From the NCBI RefSeq assembly GCF_030657335.1, contig NZ_CP131039.1:2062501-2126500 (forward strand): DNA of 64,000 bases. The letters are read 5' to 3'. The notes under the pieces were generated by a model. The model did not search any database, was not told where the DNA came from, and saw only the letters and a program-made list of their open reading frames with translations. This DNA is from Croceibacterium aestuarii (GTDB lineage Bacteria > Pseudomonadota > Alphaproteobacteria > Sphingomonadales > Sphingomonadaceae). Below, one piece after another: positions 1-8,521 of the stretch. The position numbers were made by a program, and so were the translations under genes. The stretch's first letter is position 1. Each line of letters starts with the position of its first letter.

Positions 1-2
1 TT

Positions 3-482
3 CGCATCGCAGAGAGCCGGGTGCCGAACGCTGATTTTATGACGGTCGATCCCCGCCGGCGGCACGCAGGTTCGTTTCTCGCGCCGAGCTCGCCAGAGGT
101 CACTCTTTTCGCGTTCCGCGCATTTCCGAAGCAAGCAGTGGCGCTTGAAGCGGCGAACGAACAGTTTGGACGAAATGCGGTCCAGTCCCTTATCGCTCTT
201 GGATTGCTAGAGCGGGCGCAGGGTGGATTTCGGCGGGCTGATTTAGAAATCAACGAGGAAGAGGCCTTAAAGGCGGCGGCGCGAAGGCAAGCAACCATAC
301 AGTTAGCGAAGCACTTCCTGGACGGAAATGAAGACCTGAGCGGTTCTGATCTGGGTGATCTCATAGCGCGATTCTTGGATGCAGATTGGAAGGATGCTTC
401 TAAGTCTAGGTACGGGAACGCGATCGCGCGTTGGGCTAGATGGGCATTTGGCATGCAGCAAAAGAGGCGCCCTCGGAATTGA
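3..482 (+). CDS. C-terminal part of an unidentified protein (cut by window start)
   Basis: The reading frame is open through the left window edge, so this is probably the tail of a longer protein; a GTG at 21 is possible but has no convincing ribosome site. The visible ~160 residues look soluble and mixed alpha/beta. The first half resembles a winged-helix fold, and the last ~45 residues are rich in Trp and Arg (a W-x4-S-x2-R-Y-x3-I-x2-W-x2-W pattern). This is reminiscent of C-terminal domains found on restriction or defence proteins, but that is only an impression. Base composition is visibly more AT-rich than the housekeeping genes, suggesting acquired DNA. An HNH endonuclease follows 70 bp downstream on the same strand. 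No function is assigned. Confidence 0.5.
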   Translation, partial: RIAESRVPNADFMTVDPRRRHAGSFLAPSSPEVTLFAFRAFPKQAVALEAANEQFGRNAVQSLIALGLLERAQGGFRRADLEINEEEALKAAARRQATIQLAKHFLDGNEDLSGSDLGDLIARFLDADWKDASKSRYGNAIARWARWAFGMQQKRRPRN

Positions 483-552
483 CGAATCGAGCCGAGCTTC
501 TCCTCCGACGCGGAGGTTCTGTTATCTGAGGGCCACAGCAAAGGGGGGTGGC

Positions 553-1443
553 ATGCCGCACTGCCTCTTCATGCACAAAGCGGACTCGATCTACGACGAC
601 ATCCCGGCTGAGCGCTATCAATTCCCCGCGCAGTACTTCACCCGCGCCGAGCCCTGCATCGCGGACTGGATCGTCTATCTCGAGCCGCGCAAGGTCAGGA
701 ATTCGCGCGGGTACTTTGCCGTCGCCCGGGTCGAAAAGATCATCCCCGATCCCACCGCGCCGGGCATGTTCCTCGCGCTGATCGAGCCGGGGACTTATCT
801 CGACTTCGTCGATCCCGTTCCCTTCAGCGGCTCCGAGGGGCCGATCGAGCGCGGGGTGCTCAACGAGGCGGGTGCGATCTCGGGCCGGGCGCAGGCGGCG
901 GTTCGGCCGCTGTCGCGGCTGGACTTCGCGCGGATCGTCAACGCCGGGCTGCCCGAGGATGACACGCTGCCGCGTGTGGGCGACTTGGCTCCGCTGGACC
1001 GCGTGCAGGACCCGCAGGTGTCGTTCGAGATTGAGCGGCCCATCATTCAATCGCTGGTCAATCGCCCGTTCCGCGACCGGGCGTTCCGCCGCGCGGTGCT
1101 GCAGGCCTACGACGCGCGCTGCGCGGTCACCGGGTGGAAGCTCATCAACGGCGGGGGCCGGGCGGAGGCCGAGGCGGCGCATATCCGCCCGGTGGAGCGC
1201 GGCGGACCGGACTCGGTGCGCAACGGGCTGGCGCTGTCGGGCACCGCGCACTGGATGTTCGACCGGGGGCTGATCGGCCTTTCGGATGATCTCGACATCA
1301 TGATCTCGCGGCAGGTGAACGACTATCCCAGCGTGGAGGCGATCATCAACAAGACGGGCAGGGCGCTCGCCCCCGAGCGGGCCGCGCTGCGGCCGCATCC
1401 GGCGTTCCTGGGGTGGCACCGGGAGAATTGCTTCAAGCATTGA
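553..1443 (+). CDS. HNH endonuclease domain protein
   Basis: Predicted soluble 296-residue nuclease-like protein. The C-terminal third carries an HNH_2-type core: CAVTGW, then AEAAHIRP, then GLALSGTAHWMFDRGLIGL. This gives the zinc-associated Cys, the metal-binding His and the late Asn/His positions of the fold. The N-terminal ~150 residues resemble the uncharacterised domain that precedes HNH_2 in many bacterial proteins. The ATG at 553 is chosen because AAGGGGGG lies 5 bases upstream; longer in-frame starts run into the upstream gene. Family members are often found in restriction or mobile contexts, and the truncated neighbour upstream fits that. The substrate is unknown. It could be an orphan HNH protein rather than a working restriction enzyme. 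Confidence 0.85.
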   Translation: MPHCLFMHKADSIYDDIPAERYQFPAQYFTRAEPCIADWIVYLEPRKVRNSRGYFAVARVEKIIPDPTAPGMFLALIEPGTYLDFVDPVPFSGSEGPIERGVLNEAGAISGRAQAAVRPLSRLDFARIVNAGLPEDDTLPRVGDLAPLDRVQDPQVSFEIERPIIQSLVNRPFRDRAFRRAVLQAYDARCAVTGWKLINGGGRAEAEAAHIRPVERGGPDSVRNGLALSGTAHWMFDRGLIGLSDDLDIMISRQVNDYPSVEAIINKTGRALAPERAALRPHPAFLGWHRENCFKH

Positions 1444-1752
1444 TGGAGGAAGCCGCGATTTAGCTTCGCCCGGCCATCCACTCTTGGCCATTCGCGCGCG
1501 AGCGCGACTCCGGATTGCGCATTGGCCTGGCTGGATCCCCGCCTGCGCGGGGATGACGAGGAGCGGCGGGGATGACGAGGGAGCGGCGGGGATGACGAGG
1601 GGGTGGGCGGGGCGGGACGTTGCCGGGATGGGGGCGGGCAGGGTGAGGCGCTGCCGGGATGGGGCGGGCGGGGTGAGGCGCCGCCGGGGTGGCGGCCCCT
1701 CTCGCGGCCCGCTGTGGTTGTGCCCCATCCACGTCGCCCCTGAAGGGCGGTG
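1444..1752. repeat. Gene-free gap filled with palindrome fragments and GC-rich tandem repeats
   Basis: No credible gene lies here. At 1535-1554 there is a hairpin with arms ATCCCCGC and GCGGGGAT and a CTGC loop, matching the style of the dispersed palindromes common in proteobacteria. Its right arm plus GACGAGG is then repeated three times with a period of about 19-20 bases (1547-1603). A different unit of about 30 bases, beginning TGCCGGGATGGGG, is repeated at 1621-1651 and 1652-1681. The block sits between the HNH gene and the converging gene at 1753-2724. Confidence 0.7.
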
Positions 1753-2724
1753 CTAGGCGGCCTCCTCCCCTTCATTCCCATCGTCCGCCCAATCCAGATC
1801 CCGCCAGTGGTCCTCGTCTTCGTTGAACTGCTCGAGCTCGTCCTCGACCTCGACCAGCCCTTCGAGCTCGCCGGCTTCCTTCCAGTCGCTGCTGCGCAGT
1901 TCGAGGAAGGCGGTGTCTTCGTTGTGTTCGGGCGGGCCGTCGAGCTCGGCGCGCTTGCGGGCGGCGATTTCCGCGAGCTGGGCCTGCATCGTCTCGATCT
2001 CCGCCAGGCTCATGTCGACCGGCGCGAAGTGTTCGACGATCGCGGCGTTCATGTCGTCCTTCTCGGCGCGGGTGAGGGCGGGGATGGTGTAGGTTTGTCC
2101 TACCGCTACGCTGCTTGAGGGCATGCTTGTCTGTCCTATCACTTCGTTGCTTGAGGACGTTATTGTCCGTCCTACCGCTACGCTGCTTGAGGACGTTTTT
2201 GTCAGTCCTACCACTTCGTTGCTTGAGGAGGGGTAGACCACATCCCCCGTGCCGCCGTGGAGGCGGGAGGCGCCCGGATCGAAGTAGCTCGCGGCGAGGC
2301 GTTTGCCGCGTTCGTCGCGGGCGTTCATCCTGAGGCAGAACATCAGCAGCCGGTCATTCCGCACGCGGCGGAAGCCCCTGAGCTTGCCGGCGACGAACAC
2401 CGGCGAGAGCTGGCCGTCGATGGCGCGTTCGTAGGCGATGTCCTTGAGGCGCTGGACGCCGAGATCGAGCGCGGCCTCCCACGCGCGGCGGAAGCCTTCC
2501 GCACCCGGGCGGCGGCGCAGGTAGTATGCGCCCTCGGGGCTCATGTTGACGTAGCGCGCGGCGCGGCTGACGCTGCCGGTGTCGGCCAGCGCGCCGATGA
2601 AGGCCTTCTGGCGCGCCGGGGTCCAGCCGTCGTGCCGCGGCTTGACCGGCACGGGGGTGAAGGCGGGGAGGTCTTCGGGCCCGACGGGGACGCGGGTTTC
2701 GGCGGGGTCTTTGCGGCGAGTCAT
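1753..2724 (-). CDS. Helix-turn-helix (terminase-small-subunit-like) protein with internal 36-bp repeat array
   Basis: Predicted 323-residue protein. Residues ~25-150 contain a homeodomain-like segment (W-T-P-x-R-Q-x-A-F, G-S-V-x2-A-A-x-Y-V, A-Y-Y-L-R-R-R). This kind of domain is seen in sphingomonad proteins related to phage terminase small subunits, so DNA binding is likely but unproven. A low-complexity stretch follows, made of four 12-residue units of the type SSS-N/S-E/V-V-V/A-G. An acidic C-terminus rich in Glu, Asp and Trp ends the protein. The ATG at 2724 is chosen because longer frames run antisense through the neighbouring methyltransferase gene. No phage genes are nearby, so this is probably a domesticated or stand-alone protein. 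Function unknown. Confidence 0.7.
   Translation of the reverse strand: MTRRKDPAETRVPVGPEDLPAFTPVPVKPRHDGWTPARQKAFIGALADTGSVSRAARYVNMSPEGAYYLRRRPGAEGFRRAWEAALDLGVQRLKDIAYERAIDGQLSPVFVAGKLRGFRRVRNDRLLMFCLRMNARDERGKRLAASYFDPGASRLHGGTGDVVYPSSSNEVVGLTKTSSSSVAVGRTITSSSNEVIGQTSMPSSSVAVGQTYTIPALTRAEKDDMNAAIVEHFAPVDMSLAEIETMQAQLAEIAARKRAELDGPPEHNEDTAFLELRSSDWKEAGELEGLVEVEDELEQFNEDEDHWRDLDWADDGNEGEEAA
2097..2228. repeat. Four 36-bp tandem units with palindromic ends inside a coding sequence
   Basis: A 24-base core starts at 2097, 2133, 2169 and 2205, exactly 36 bases apart. Cores 1 and 3 are identical; cores 2 and 4 differ at one base, so the array is a duplicated 72-bp pair. Each core begins GTCCT; in units 2 and 3 it ends in AGGAC, giving short inverted ends. 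The period is a multiple of three, so the host gene (1753-2724, minus strand) stays open and gains 48 residues. Confidence 0.85.
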
Positions 2725-2795
2725 GGGGCGAGTCCTTGATCGGTGAACGGGACTCGCCCCGGTGAAACACATCGGGCGCTGTAGGAAAGTTGTTT

Positions 2796-3821
2796 CTACG
2801 GTTTGCGGGCGGAAACGAGGCTGTAATAGCCGCCGCCGGTGCGCTGCGCGGCGACCTCGGTGAAGCCGGCGGCTTCGAGGATCGCGGCGAATTCGGCGAG
2901 GCTGTACTGCTTGCCGAGCGTGCCGGTGAGCATGAGCAGGCTGAACGCGGCGGCGTGGTAGGGGCCGGTGTAATCGTCGTGCATGAGGATCTCGTTGAGG
3001 AAGATCCGCCCGCCCGAGGGCAGCGCCGCGAAGCTGCGTCTGGCGAGGTCGAGGCAGGTCGCGTCGCTCCAGTCGTGGAACACGTTGGAGAAGAAGTGCG
3101 CGTCGGGGCCGGAGGGCCATTCCTCGGTGAACATGTTGACGCTGGCCGTGCCGACCCGCTCGCCGACGCCGGCCCTGGCGACGTACTTGCCGGCCTCGTG
3201 CGCGACCTCCTTGAGGTCCATCAGCGTGACCGTGAGGTGCGGGTGGGCCCTGGCGATCTCGATGCCGTAGACCCCGCTGCCGCAGCCCACGTCCATCAGG
3301 TGCTCGACCTCGCCCCACACCGGCATGCGCGCGGCGCCGAGCGCGGGGGCCTGGCTGTGCGCCTGCATGAAGCGGGCGATGTTCTCGGCCACCTCCTGCG
3401 GCATCGTGCCGTCTTCCCACCCGGCGGGGCGCCGGTCGGTGCCGCTCTCGGGCCGCTTGCCGGTGCGCAGCGATTCGAGCAGGCGGCCGCGAAGGTGCTC
3501 GTTGCGGTCCATGGCGTCGAAGAAGTGGCTCCAGTTGCCCTGGCCCTCGGGGTGGAACCAGGTCCGCGCCAGGCTCGTCGCCCGCCACGTGCCGAGCCGC
3601 TTCTCGACGTAGCCCATGGCGCACAGCGCGGCGAGGTGCATGGCGAGAGCGCGGGCGTCGACCTTGAGCTCGGCCGCGAGGTCGTCGGTCGTCAGGCCCC
3701 TGTCGGAAATCGCCGGGAACAGCCCCACCGCCAGCGCGGTGTTGAGAATCGGCAGCTTGAACATGGACAGCCAGGTGTCCCAGATCTCGCGGTCGTCGAC
3801 GGTCGGCGGCAGTGCGCTCAT
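2796..3821 (-). CDS. SAM-dependent O-methyltransferase (Methyltransf_2 type)
   Basis: Predicted 341-residue cytoplasmic methyltransferase. It has an N-terminal winged-helix dimerisation domain (~1-100: SMFKLPILNTALAVGLF, then GLTTDDLAAELKV) followed by a Rossmann-like catalytic domain. The SAM motif I reads DVGCGSGVYGIEIAR, with the acidic loop VTLMDL after it. This architecture is shared by acetylserotonin, plant phenolic and hydroxyneurosporene O-methyltransferases. The true substrate, probably a small hydroxylated metabolite, cannot be read from sequence. The ATG at 3821 is supported by a GGGGAGAG ribosome site. No carotenoid or photosynthesis genes are visible nearby, so a pigment role is only one option. 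Confidence 0.85.
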   Translation of the reverse strand: MSALPPTVDDREIWDTWLSMFKLPILNTALAVGLFPAISDRGLTTDDLAAELKVDARALAMHLAALCAMGYVEKRLGTWRATSLARTWFHPEGQGNWSHFFDAMDRNEHLRGRLLESLRTGKRPESGTDRRPAGWEDGTMPQEVAENIARFMQAHSQAPALGAARMPVWGEVEHLMDVGCGSGVYGIEIARAHPHLTVTLMDLKEVAHEAGKYVARAGVGERVGTASVNMFTEEWPSGPDAHFFSNVFHDWSDATCLDLARRSFAALPSGGRIFLNEILMHDDYTGPYHAAAFSLLMLTGTLGKQYSLAEFAAILEAAGFTEVAAQRTGGGYYSLVSARKP

Positions 3822-3944
3822 GCAGATTCTCTCCCCTGTTGCGCCGGCGGAGATAACCGCGCCCGCGGCGCTGCGCCAGCCCCGGGTTGACGAAATCAAA
3901 TAGCGCGGGGGGCGCGGCGGCGTCGCGCCCGCGCCGGCCGCCGG

Positions 3945-6900
3945 TCAGCGGCCGCCCGCGACCAGCCGCAGCGCCTTGCGCGCGGACGCGCTCCAGCTCT
4001 GCGACCCGGCCGATTGCCAGTGCGAGACGAGCGCGGGCACGCGCTTGGCGGGGACGGCCTTGGAGAACAGGAAGCCCTGGCCGTAGTCGCAGCCGAGCGA
4101 GAGCAGGCGCTCTGCCTGGCTAGGCGATTCGATCCCCTCGGCGACGACGTGGATGCCGAGGCTGCGGCCGAGGTTGATGACGGCGCGCACGATGGCCTCG
4201 TCGCCCGGATCGATTTCCATGTCGCGCACGAAGCTCTGGTCGATCTTGATGATGTCGACCGGGAACTGCTTGAGGTGGCGCAGCGAGGCATAGCCGGTGC
4301 CGAAGTCGTCGAGCGCGATCCGCACGCCCTGGGTGTTGAGCAGCGCCAGCGCCCGGTGCACGTATTCGGCGCCGCGGCCGAGGAACACGGTTTCGGTGAC
4401 CTCGATCTGGAAGCAGCGGGTGGGGATCGCGTGGCGTCGCAGGCTCTCGAGAATGCGCTCGGCGAAATTGTCGCGCCGGAATTCCGCCGCCGAGGCGTTC
4501 ACCGCGACGTGATGGAAGTCGATGCCGCGGTCGAGCCACCCGCGCATGTCGGTGATGGCGCGCTCGATCATGCGATCGCTGATGGCGGCGGCGACCTCGA
4601 GGTCTTCGAACGCGGCGGCGAGCATGGCCGGCTGTCCGATGCGCCCGGCCGGCGTCCGCCAGCGCAACAGCGCCTCGAACCCGCGCACCGCGCCGGTGAC
4701 CAGGTCGAGCTTGGGCTGATAGTAGGGGATGATGCGATCCTCGGCGACCGCGTCGCGCGCGAGGCTGACCATGTTGAGCTGGCGCTGCAGATCCTGCCGC
4801 ATGGCCGGTTCGTAGATCGTCAGCCGCGAACGCCCGCCGCTTTTGGCGGCGTAGAGCGCCAGATCGGCATTCTTGAGCACTTCGTGGGCCGACTGTCCGT
4901 GCGCGGGATATATCGCCGCGCCCGCGCTGACCCGGCAATCGAGCATTCGGCCGCCGTGCACGAAGGGGGCGCGCATTCTTTCCTGGACGGTCTGCGAGAG
5001 GGCCACGAGGTCCTGCGCGTCGGCGAGATGCGGGACCACGATGGCGAATTCGTCGCCGCCGAGCCGCGCGACGGTGTCGCTCTTGCGCAGGCTTTCGCGC
5101 AGCCGCTCGGCGATCATCTTGAGCAAGGCATCGCCCACGTCATGGCCGAGCGAATCGTTGATCTGCTTGAAGTGATCGAGATCGAGCAGCAGCACGCCGG
5201 CCTGCATGTCGTTCGCGCGCGCTGCGCGTATCGCGTTGTCGAGTTCCTCCTGGAATAGGGCTCTGTTGCCGAGACGTGTCAGCGGATCGTGCAGCGCGCT
5301 CCAGCGGATCCGTGCCTCGGCGGTCTTCTCGTCGGTTGCATCGCGCACGGTGGCGATGATGCGCGAGGAGGAGCTGTCGCCCTTGCGCGCGCGCCAGCCG
5401 TTGAAGGTTACCCAGCGCTCGCGCCCGTCGTCGGCGCGCGTGATCCGAAAGGTGTCTTCGAACCGCTCCTGGCGGCCGGACATCAGGCTCTCGAGGCGGT
5501 CCGCAAACCGGTCGCGGTCGGCGGGGAAAATGCACTCCATCGCCGTTTCCCGGAGCGACGGCGCATCTGGCGCAATGCCGAAGATTTCACGCAGCCGGTC
5601 CGACCATTCGCGCTGGTCGCGCGCGGCATCGTAATCCCATACGCCCAGGCCGGCGGCCTCCGCGGCGAGGCGGAAACGCTCTTCACTTTCGCGCAGGGCC
5701 TCTTCGGCCAGCTTGCGGTCGGTGATGTCGAGGTGGACGCAGATCGTACGCAGGGTCCGGCCCTCGGCGTTTCTTTCCTGCATCGTACGGCTGTGGATCC
5801 AGCGCATCTCGCCGGTGACGCCGTGGTGGATGCGGAATTCGCGTTCGAAAGTATCGCTCTTGTCCAGACTCGAAACGAAGGCCGACGTGAGTTCCTCGCG
5901 GTCGTCGGGGTGAACATATTGGTTCAGTTCCGGGTACGACAGGCGTTCGGTACCGGGCGGCAGGCCGAGCTGATCGATCAATGCCTGCGAGATATGGACG
6001 ACCCCTTCCAGGCCGGCTTCGAAGTCGGCCAGGCCGGAGACTTCCTTGACGAGCTGCAGGCGCTCTTCGCTCAGGCGCAGCGCTTCGTGGCTGCGTTCCT
6101 GCTCGGTAATATCGCGGTGCGAACCGATTGTCCGGATAGCCGTGCCGTTCTCGTCACGAAGGAGCTTGGTGCGGCACGCGATCCAACGCACCTCTCCATT
6201 GTCGGGGCGGATGATGCGGTAGGTGTTTTCGAAGGCATCGGCATTGTCGCGCGCTTCTTCCATTTCGCGCTTCAGCCTGTCGCGATCTTCGGGATGGACC
6301 AGATCGAGCCATTGCCAGATGGAGATAGTGCCGTCGCCCACCGGCAGCCCGACCTGTTCGAAGAACAGATCGGAGCAGTGGGTGATTTCGCCGCAATCGT
6401 TCTCGAAATCGGCGAGGCCGGCGCCGTCCTGGATCAGCCGCAAGCGTTCCTCGTTGCGACGCAACGCCACATCCGCCTCGTGCCGCTCGGTCATGTCGCG
6501 AGTGATGGAGAGGTGCGCGCGCGATCCGTCGGGCAAGTGGAAGGGCACCGCTCGCGCCTCGCAAAGATAGCGCGTGCCCTTCATGCCCAGTATCTCGTAA
6601 GTCCAGATAACCGTCTCGCCGGCCATTACGCGGGTATGTACGTCAATCGCCTCCGCAAGATAGTCGGGCGAGATGGGCAGGTGGTCCGAAGCCTTCAGGG
6701 CTTCGAGGTCGCTGGCCTCGATGAGCTCGAGGCCCTTGGGATTGATGTAGGTAAGGATTCCCTGCGCGTCGAAGATCTTTACGCAATCGGGTAACGCTTC
6801 GAGTATCGCGCTCAGCCGCGCTTCGCTTTGCCGGGTCGCCGCCTCGGCCGCCTCCTGGGCGGTGACGTCCTCGAATGTCGCAACGAGATTGCCACTCGCG

Positions 6901-7304
6901 GTACGGCCCGGATGCACCACATAAGTGCGGCCGTTGCGGCGGATTCTCCCCCGGTCGGGGCCATCATCGGCCAGATTGCGCCAGAATTCCTCCTCGATTT
7001 CCTCGACCGTGCGGCTTGGATCGTAGTAGCCGGCCTCCATGGCCATGCCGATCAGCTCGCGAACCGCAAGGCCCGGCCTGATCTTTTCGGCCGGCAGACC
7101 GACGACCTCCGGATAGCGCCGATTGCAATAAGCGATGCGCCCCTCGTGGTCGAACACGCACAGCGCATGGCGCACGTTCTCGAGCGCCTCCTGCAGGCGC
7201 TCGAGTTCCTGGCTCATCCGCGCGTTCTCGGCAGCCAGGCCCTCCAGATGCCCTTCGTGACGCAATCGTTCGGCCTCCGCTCGCAAACCCCTCTTTTGCT
7301 TCAC
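3945..7304 (-). CDS. Multi-PAS sensor with GGDEF and EAL domains
   Basis: Large predicted cyclic-di-GMP signalling protein of 1119 residues with no obvious membrane segment. It starts with a short coiled coil, then has about five PAS/PAC modules (~40-150, 165-280, 285-405, 410-530, 540-665). A diguanylate cyclase domain follows with intact RLGGDEF (GGDEF at 749-753), then a phosphodiesterase domain with intact EAL at 877-879 and DDFGTGYASL. Both active sites look complete, so either activity, or a PAS-gated balance, is possible. The likely signals are small ligands or redox sensed by the PAS domains. The GTG start at 7304 is uncertain; an ATG at 7217 would remove the coiled coil. It is divergent from the CmcJ-like oxidoreductase gene. 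Confidence 0.9.
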   Translation of the reverse strand: MKQKRGLRAEAERLRHEGHLEGLAAENARMSQELERLQEALENVRHALCVFDHEGRIAYCNRRYPEVVGLPAEKIRPGLAVRELIGMAMEAGYYDPSRTVEEIEEEFWRNLADDGPDRGRIRRNGRTYVVHPGRTASGNLVATFEDVTAQEAAEAATRQSEARLSAILEALPDCVKIFDAQGILTYINPKGLELIEASDLEALKASDHLPISPDYLAEAIDVHTRVMAGETVIWTYEILGMKGTRYLCEARAVPFHLPDGSRAHLSITRDMTERHEADVALRRNEERLRLIQDGAGLADFENDCGEITHCSDLFFEQVGLPVGDGTISIWQWLDLVHPEDRDRLKREMEEARDNADAFENTYRIIRPDNGEVRWIACRTKLLRDENGTAIRTIGSHRDITEQERSHEALRLSEERLQLVKEVSGLADFEAGLEGVVHISQALIDQLGLPPGTERLSYPELNQYVHPDDREELTSAFVSSLDKSDTFEREFRIHHGVTGEMRWIHSRTMQERNAEGRTLRTICVHLDITDRKLAEEALRESEERFRLAAEAAGLGVWDYDAARDQREWSDRLREIFGIAPDAPSLRETAMECIFPADRDRFADRLESLMSGRQERFEDTFRITRADDGRERWVTFNGWRARKGDSSSSRIIATVRDATDEKTAEARIRWSALHDPLTRLGNRALFQEELDNAIRAARANDMQAGVLLLDLDHFKQINDSLGHDVGDALLKMIAERLRESLRKSDTVARLGGDEFAIVVPHLADAQDLVALSQTVQERMRAPFVHGGRMLDCRVSAGAAIYPAHGQSAHEVLKNADLALYAAKSGGRSRLTIYEPAMRQDLQRQLNMVSLARDAVAEDRIIPYYQPKLDLVTGAVRGFEALLRWRTPAGRIGQPAMLAAAFEDLEVAAAISDRMIERAITDMRGWLDRGIDFHHVAVNASAAEFRRDNFAERILESLRRHAIPTRCFQIEVTETVFLGRGAEYVHRALALLNTQGVRIALDDFGTGYASLRHLKQFPVDIIKIDQSFVRDMEIDPGDEAIVRAVINLGRSLGIHVVAEGIESPSQAERLLSLGCDYGQGFLFSKAVPAKRVPALVSHWQSAGSQSWSASARKALRLVAGGR

Positions 7305-7427
7305 ACTTCCGCGTTCGAGACGGACTAAGAGCAGACTCGGGAAAAGTACCTAGTGGCTCCGCGGGCCGCAGGGCAGGCGGAGCAAACCCGCCGAGACGGG
7401 TTGCACAACCGAAGCGTCGTGGCATTA

Positions 7428-7445
7428 TCGTAACGAGCGTTATGA
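7428..7445. promoter_or_regulatory. Inverted repeat upstream of the CmcJ-like gene (possible operator)
   Basis: TAACG-AG-CGTTA forms a perfect 5-2-5 palindrome at 7431-7442. The arms extend to 8 bases with one mismatch (TCGTAACG / CGTTATGA). It lies 21 bases before the ATG at 7467 and directly after a weak -10-like CATTAT, in the divergent gap 7305-7466. The regulator is unknown. Confidence 0.4.
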
Positions 7446-7466
7446 ACGTTGGAGAGGACGATAAAC

Positions 7467-8381
7467 ATGGCCACCGCCGCAATCCCGCATGACGACGTCG
7501 AGGACGGTGCGCGCGAGGTGCGCACGACGATCCGCTTCGTCGACGAGGGGGATTTCCTGACCCGGCGCTATGTGAGTGCGGGCAAGGAGATGAACACCGG
7601 AACCTATTCCGACCACGAAGTGACGGTGCGCGACGGCATGCCGATCCGCGACCACTTCGAACTCGACGTGCACGGCTTCCGCATCGCCATTCAGCCAAGC
7701 GCGGTGACCGATTTTCACGACAAAGAAATGGTCGAGCGGCTCTACGAGGCCGAGGTGGAGCGGCATGTGAAAGAGCTGACCGGAGCCGACAAGGTGGTGC
7801 CGCGGGGGTGGATGATCCGCACCTCGGCCGATCTTTCGCAGCAGTCGGCGAAGAAGGTCGAAGGCTACCAGCATCGCGGGGGCATCCAGCCCCCGGCGGG
7901 GGAGGCGCATGTCGATCTCAATACGGCCACGGCGCGGATGATGGCCGAGAACACCTATCGCGACCGGTTTCCCGACGGGCCCGGCTTCAAGCGCTTCCTC
8001 ATCACCAGCTACTGGCGCACCTTCTCGCCTCCGCCGCAGGACGTGCCGCTGGCACTGTGCGACGGACGCACCAGCTTCGGCGGCGAGGAGAAGTCCAACA
8101 CCCTGTTCATCGTCGACGACTTCCCGAGCGAAGAAGAAGCCGTGCGGCCGATCGAGGGCGAGGACAAGATGATCGCGGCCTCGATCTTCAGCTACAATCC
8201 GGCGATGCGCTGGTGGTACTTCTCCAACATGAGCGCCGACGACGCGCTGTTGTTCAAGTTCCACGACAGCGATCATTCGCTGACCTGGCGCTGCCCCCAC
8301 ACGGCCTTCATCGACCCGACCTTTGCGAACGCCAACGTGCGCGAGAGCATCGAGTGCCGCAGCGTGGCGTTCTGGGAATAG
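7467..8381 (+). CDS. CmcJ/NvfI family oxidoreductase
   Basis: Predicted 304-residue cytoplasmic enzyme. The overall pattern fits the CmcJ/NvfI family, related to gibberellin GA4 desaturase and cephamycin CmcJ. Features are an N-terminal Y-V-S-A-G-K-E-M-N-T-G segment, an AHVD motif near residue 150, the SYWRTFSPPPQDVPLALCDGR region, and a late CPHTAF with a nearby Asp/Glu. Family members are 2-oxoglutarate/iron-type hydroxylases or hydroxylase partners acting on small metabolites; the substrate here is unknown. GGAGAGGA lies 7 bases before the ATG at 7467, which decides the start. The gene sits alone between two GGDEF-EAL genes and has a palindrome in its upstream region. Confidence 0.8.
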   Translation: MATAAIPHDDVEDGAREVRTTIRFVDEGDFLTRRYVSAGKEMNTGTYSDHEVTVRDGMPIRDHFELDVHGFRIAIQPSAVTDFHDKEMVERLYEAEVERHVKELTGADKVVPRGWMIRTSADLSQQSAKKVEGYQHRGGIQPPAGEAHVDLNTATARMMAENTYRDRFPDGPGFKRFLITSYWRTFSPPPQDVPLALCDGRTSFGGEEKSNTLFIVDDFPSEEEAVRPIEGEDKMIAASIFSYNPAMRWWYFSNMSADDALLFKFHDSDHSLTWRCPHTAFIDPTFANANVRESIECRSVAFWE

Positions 8382-8521
8382 GGCGGGGAAAGCCGGTGCC
8401 TTCCGGCGCGCTGGTGATCCCTCACCTTACGTACTTTCACCCAAGACGCCATTTTCAAAAGCTTAACCGATTATACACCCCGCCGCCCTAGTTTCCCGGT
8501 GTGGAATCACGGGAGATCGCA

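Noticed and set aside
1535-1690. CRISPR array
   Set aside because: Repeats are adjacent or nearly so, with no unique spacers of constant length, and no cas genes exist in the window.
1753-2724. Prophage remnant
   Set aside because: The gene resembles a terminase small subunit, but no portal, capsid, integrase or lysis gene is near.
2725-3622. N-terminal extension of the repeat-carrying gene over the methyltransferase
   Set aside because: The extended frame is an Arg/Pro/Gly-rich shadow of the real methyltransferase gene on the same strand; the ATG at 2724 opens the recognisable domain.
5289-6794. Long plus-strand frame opposite the multi-PAS gene
   Set aside because: The minus strand encodes complete PAS, GGDEF and EAL domains; the opposite frame is a composition artefact.
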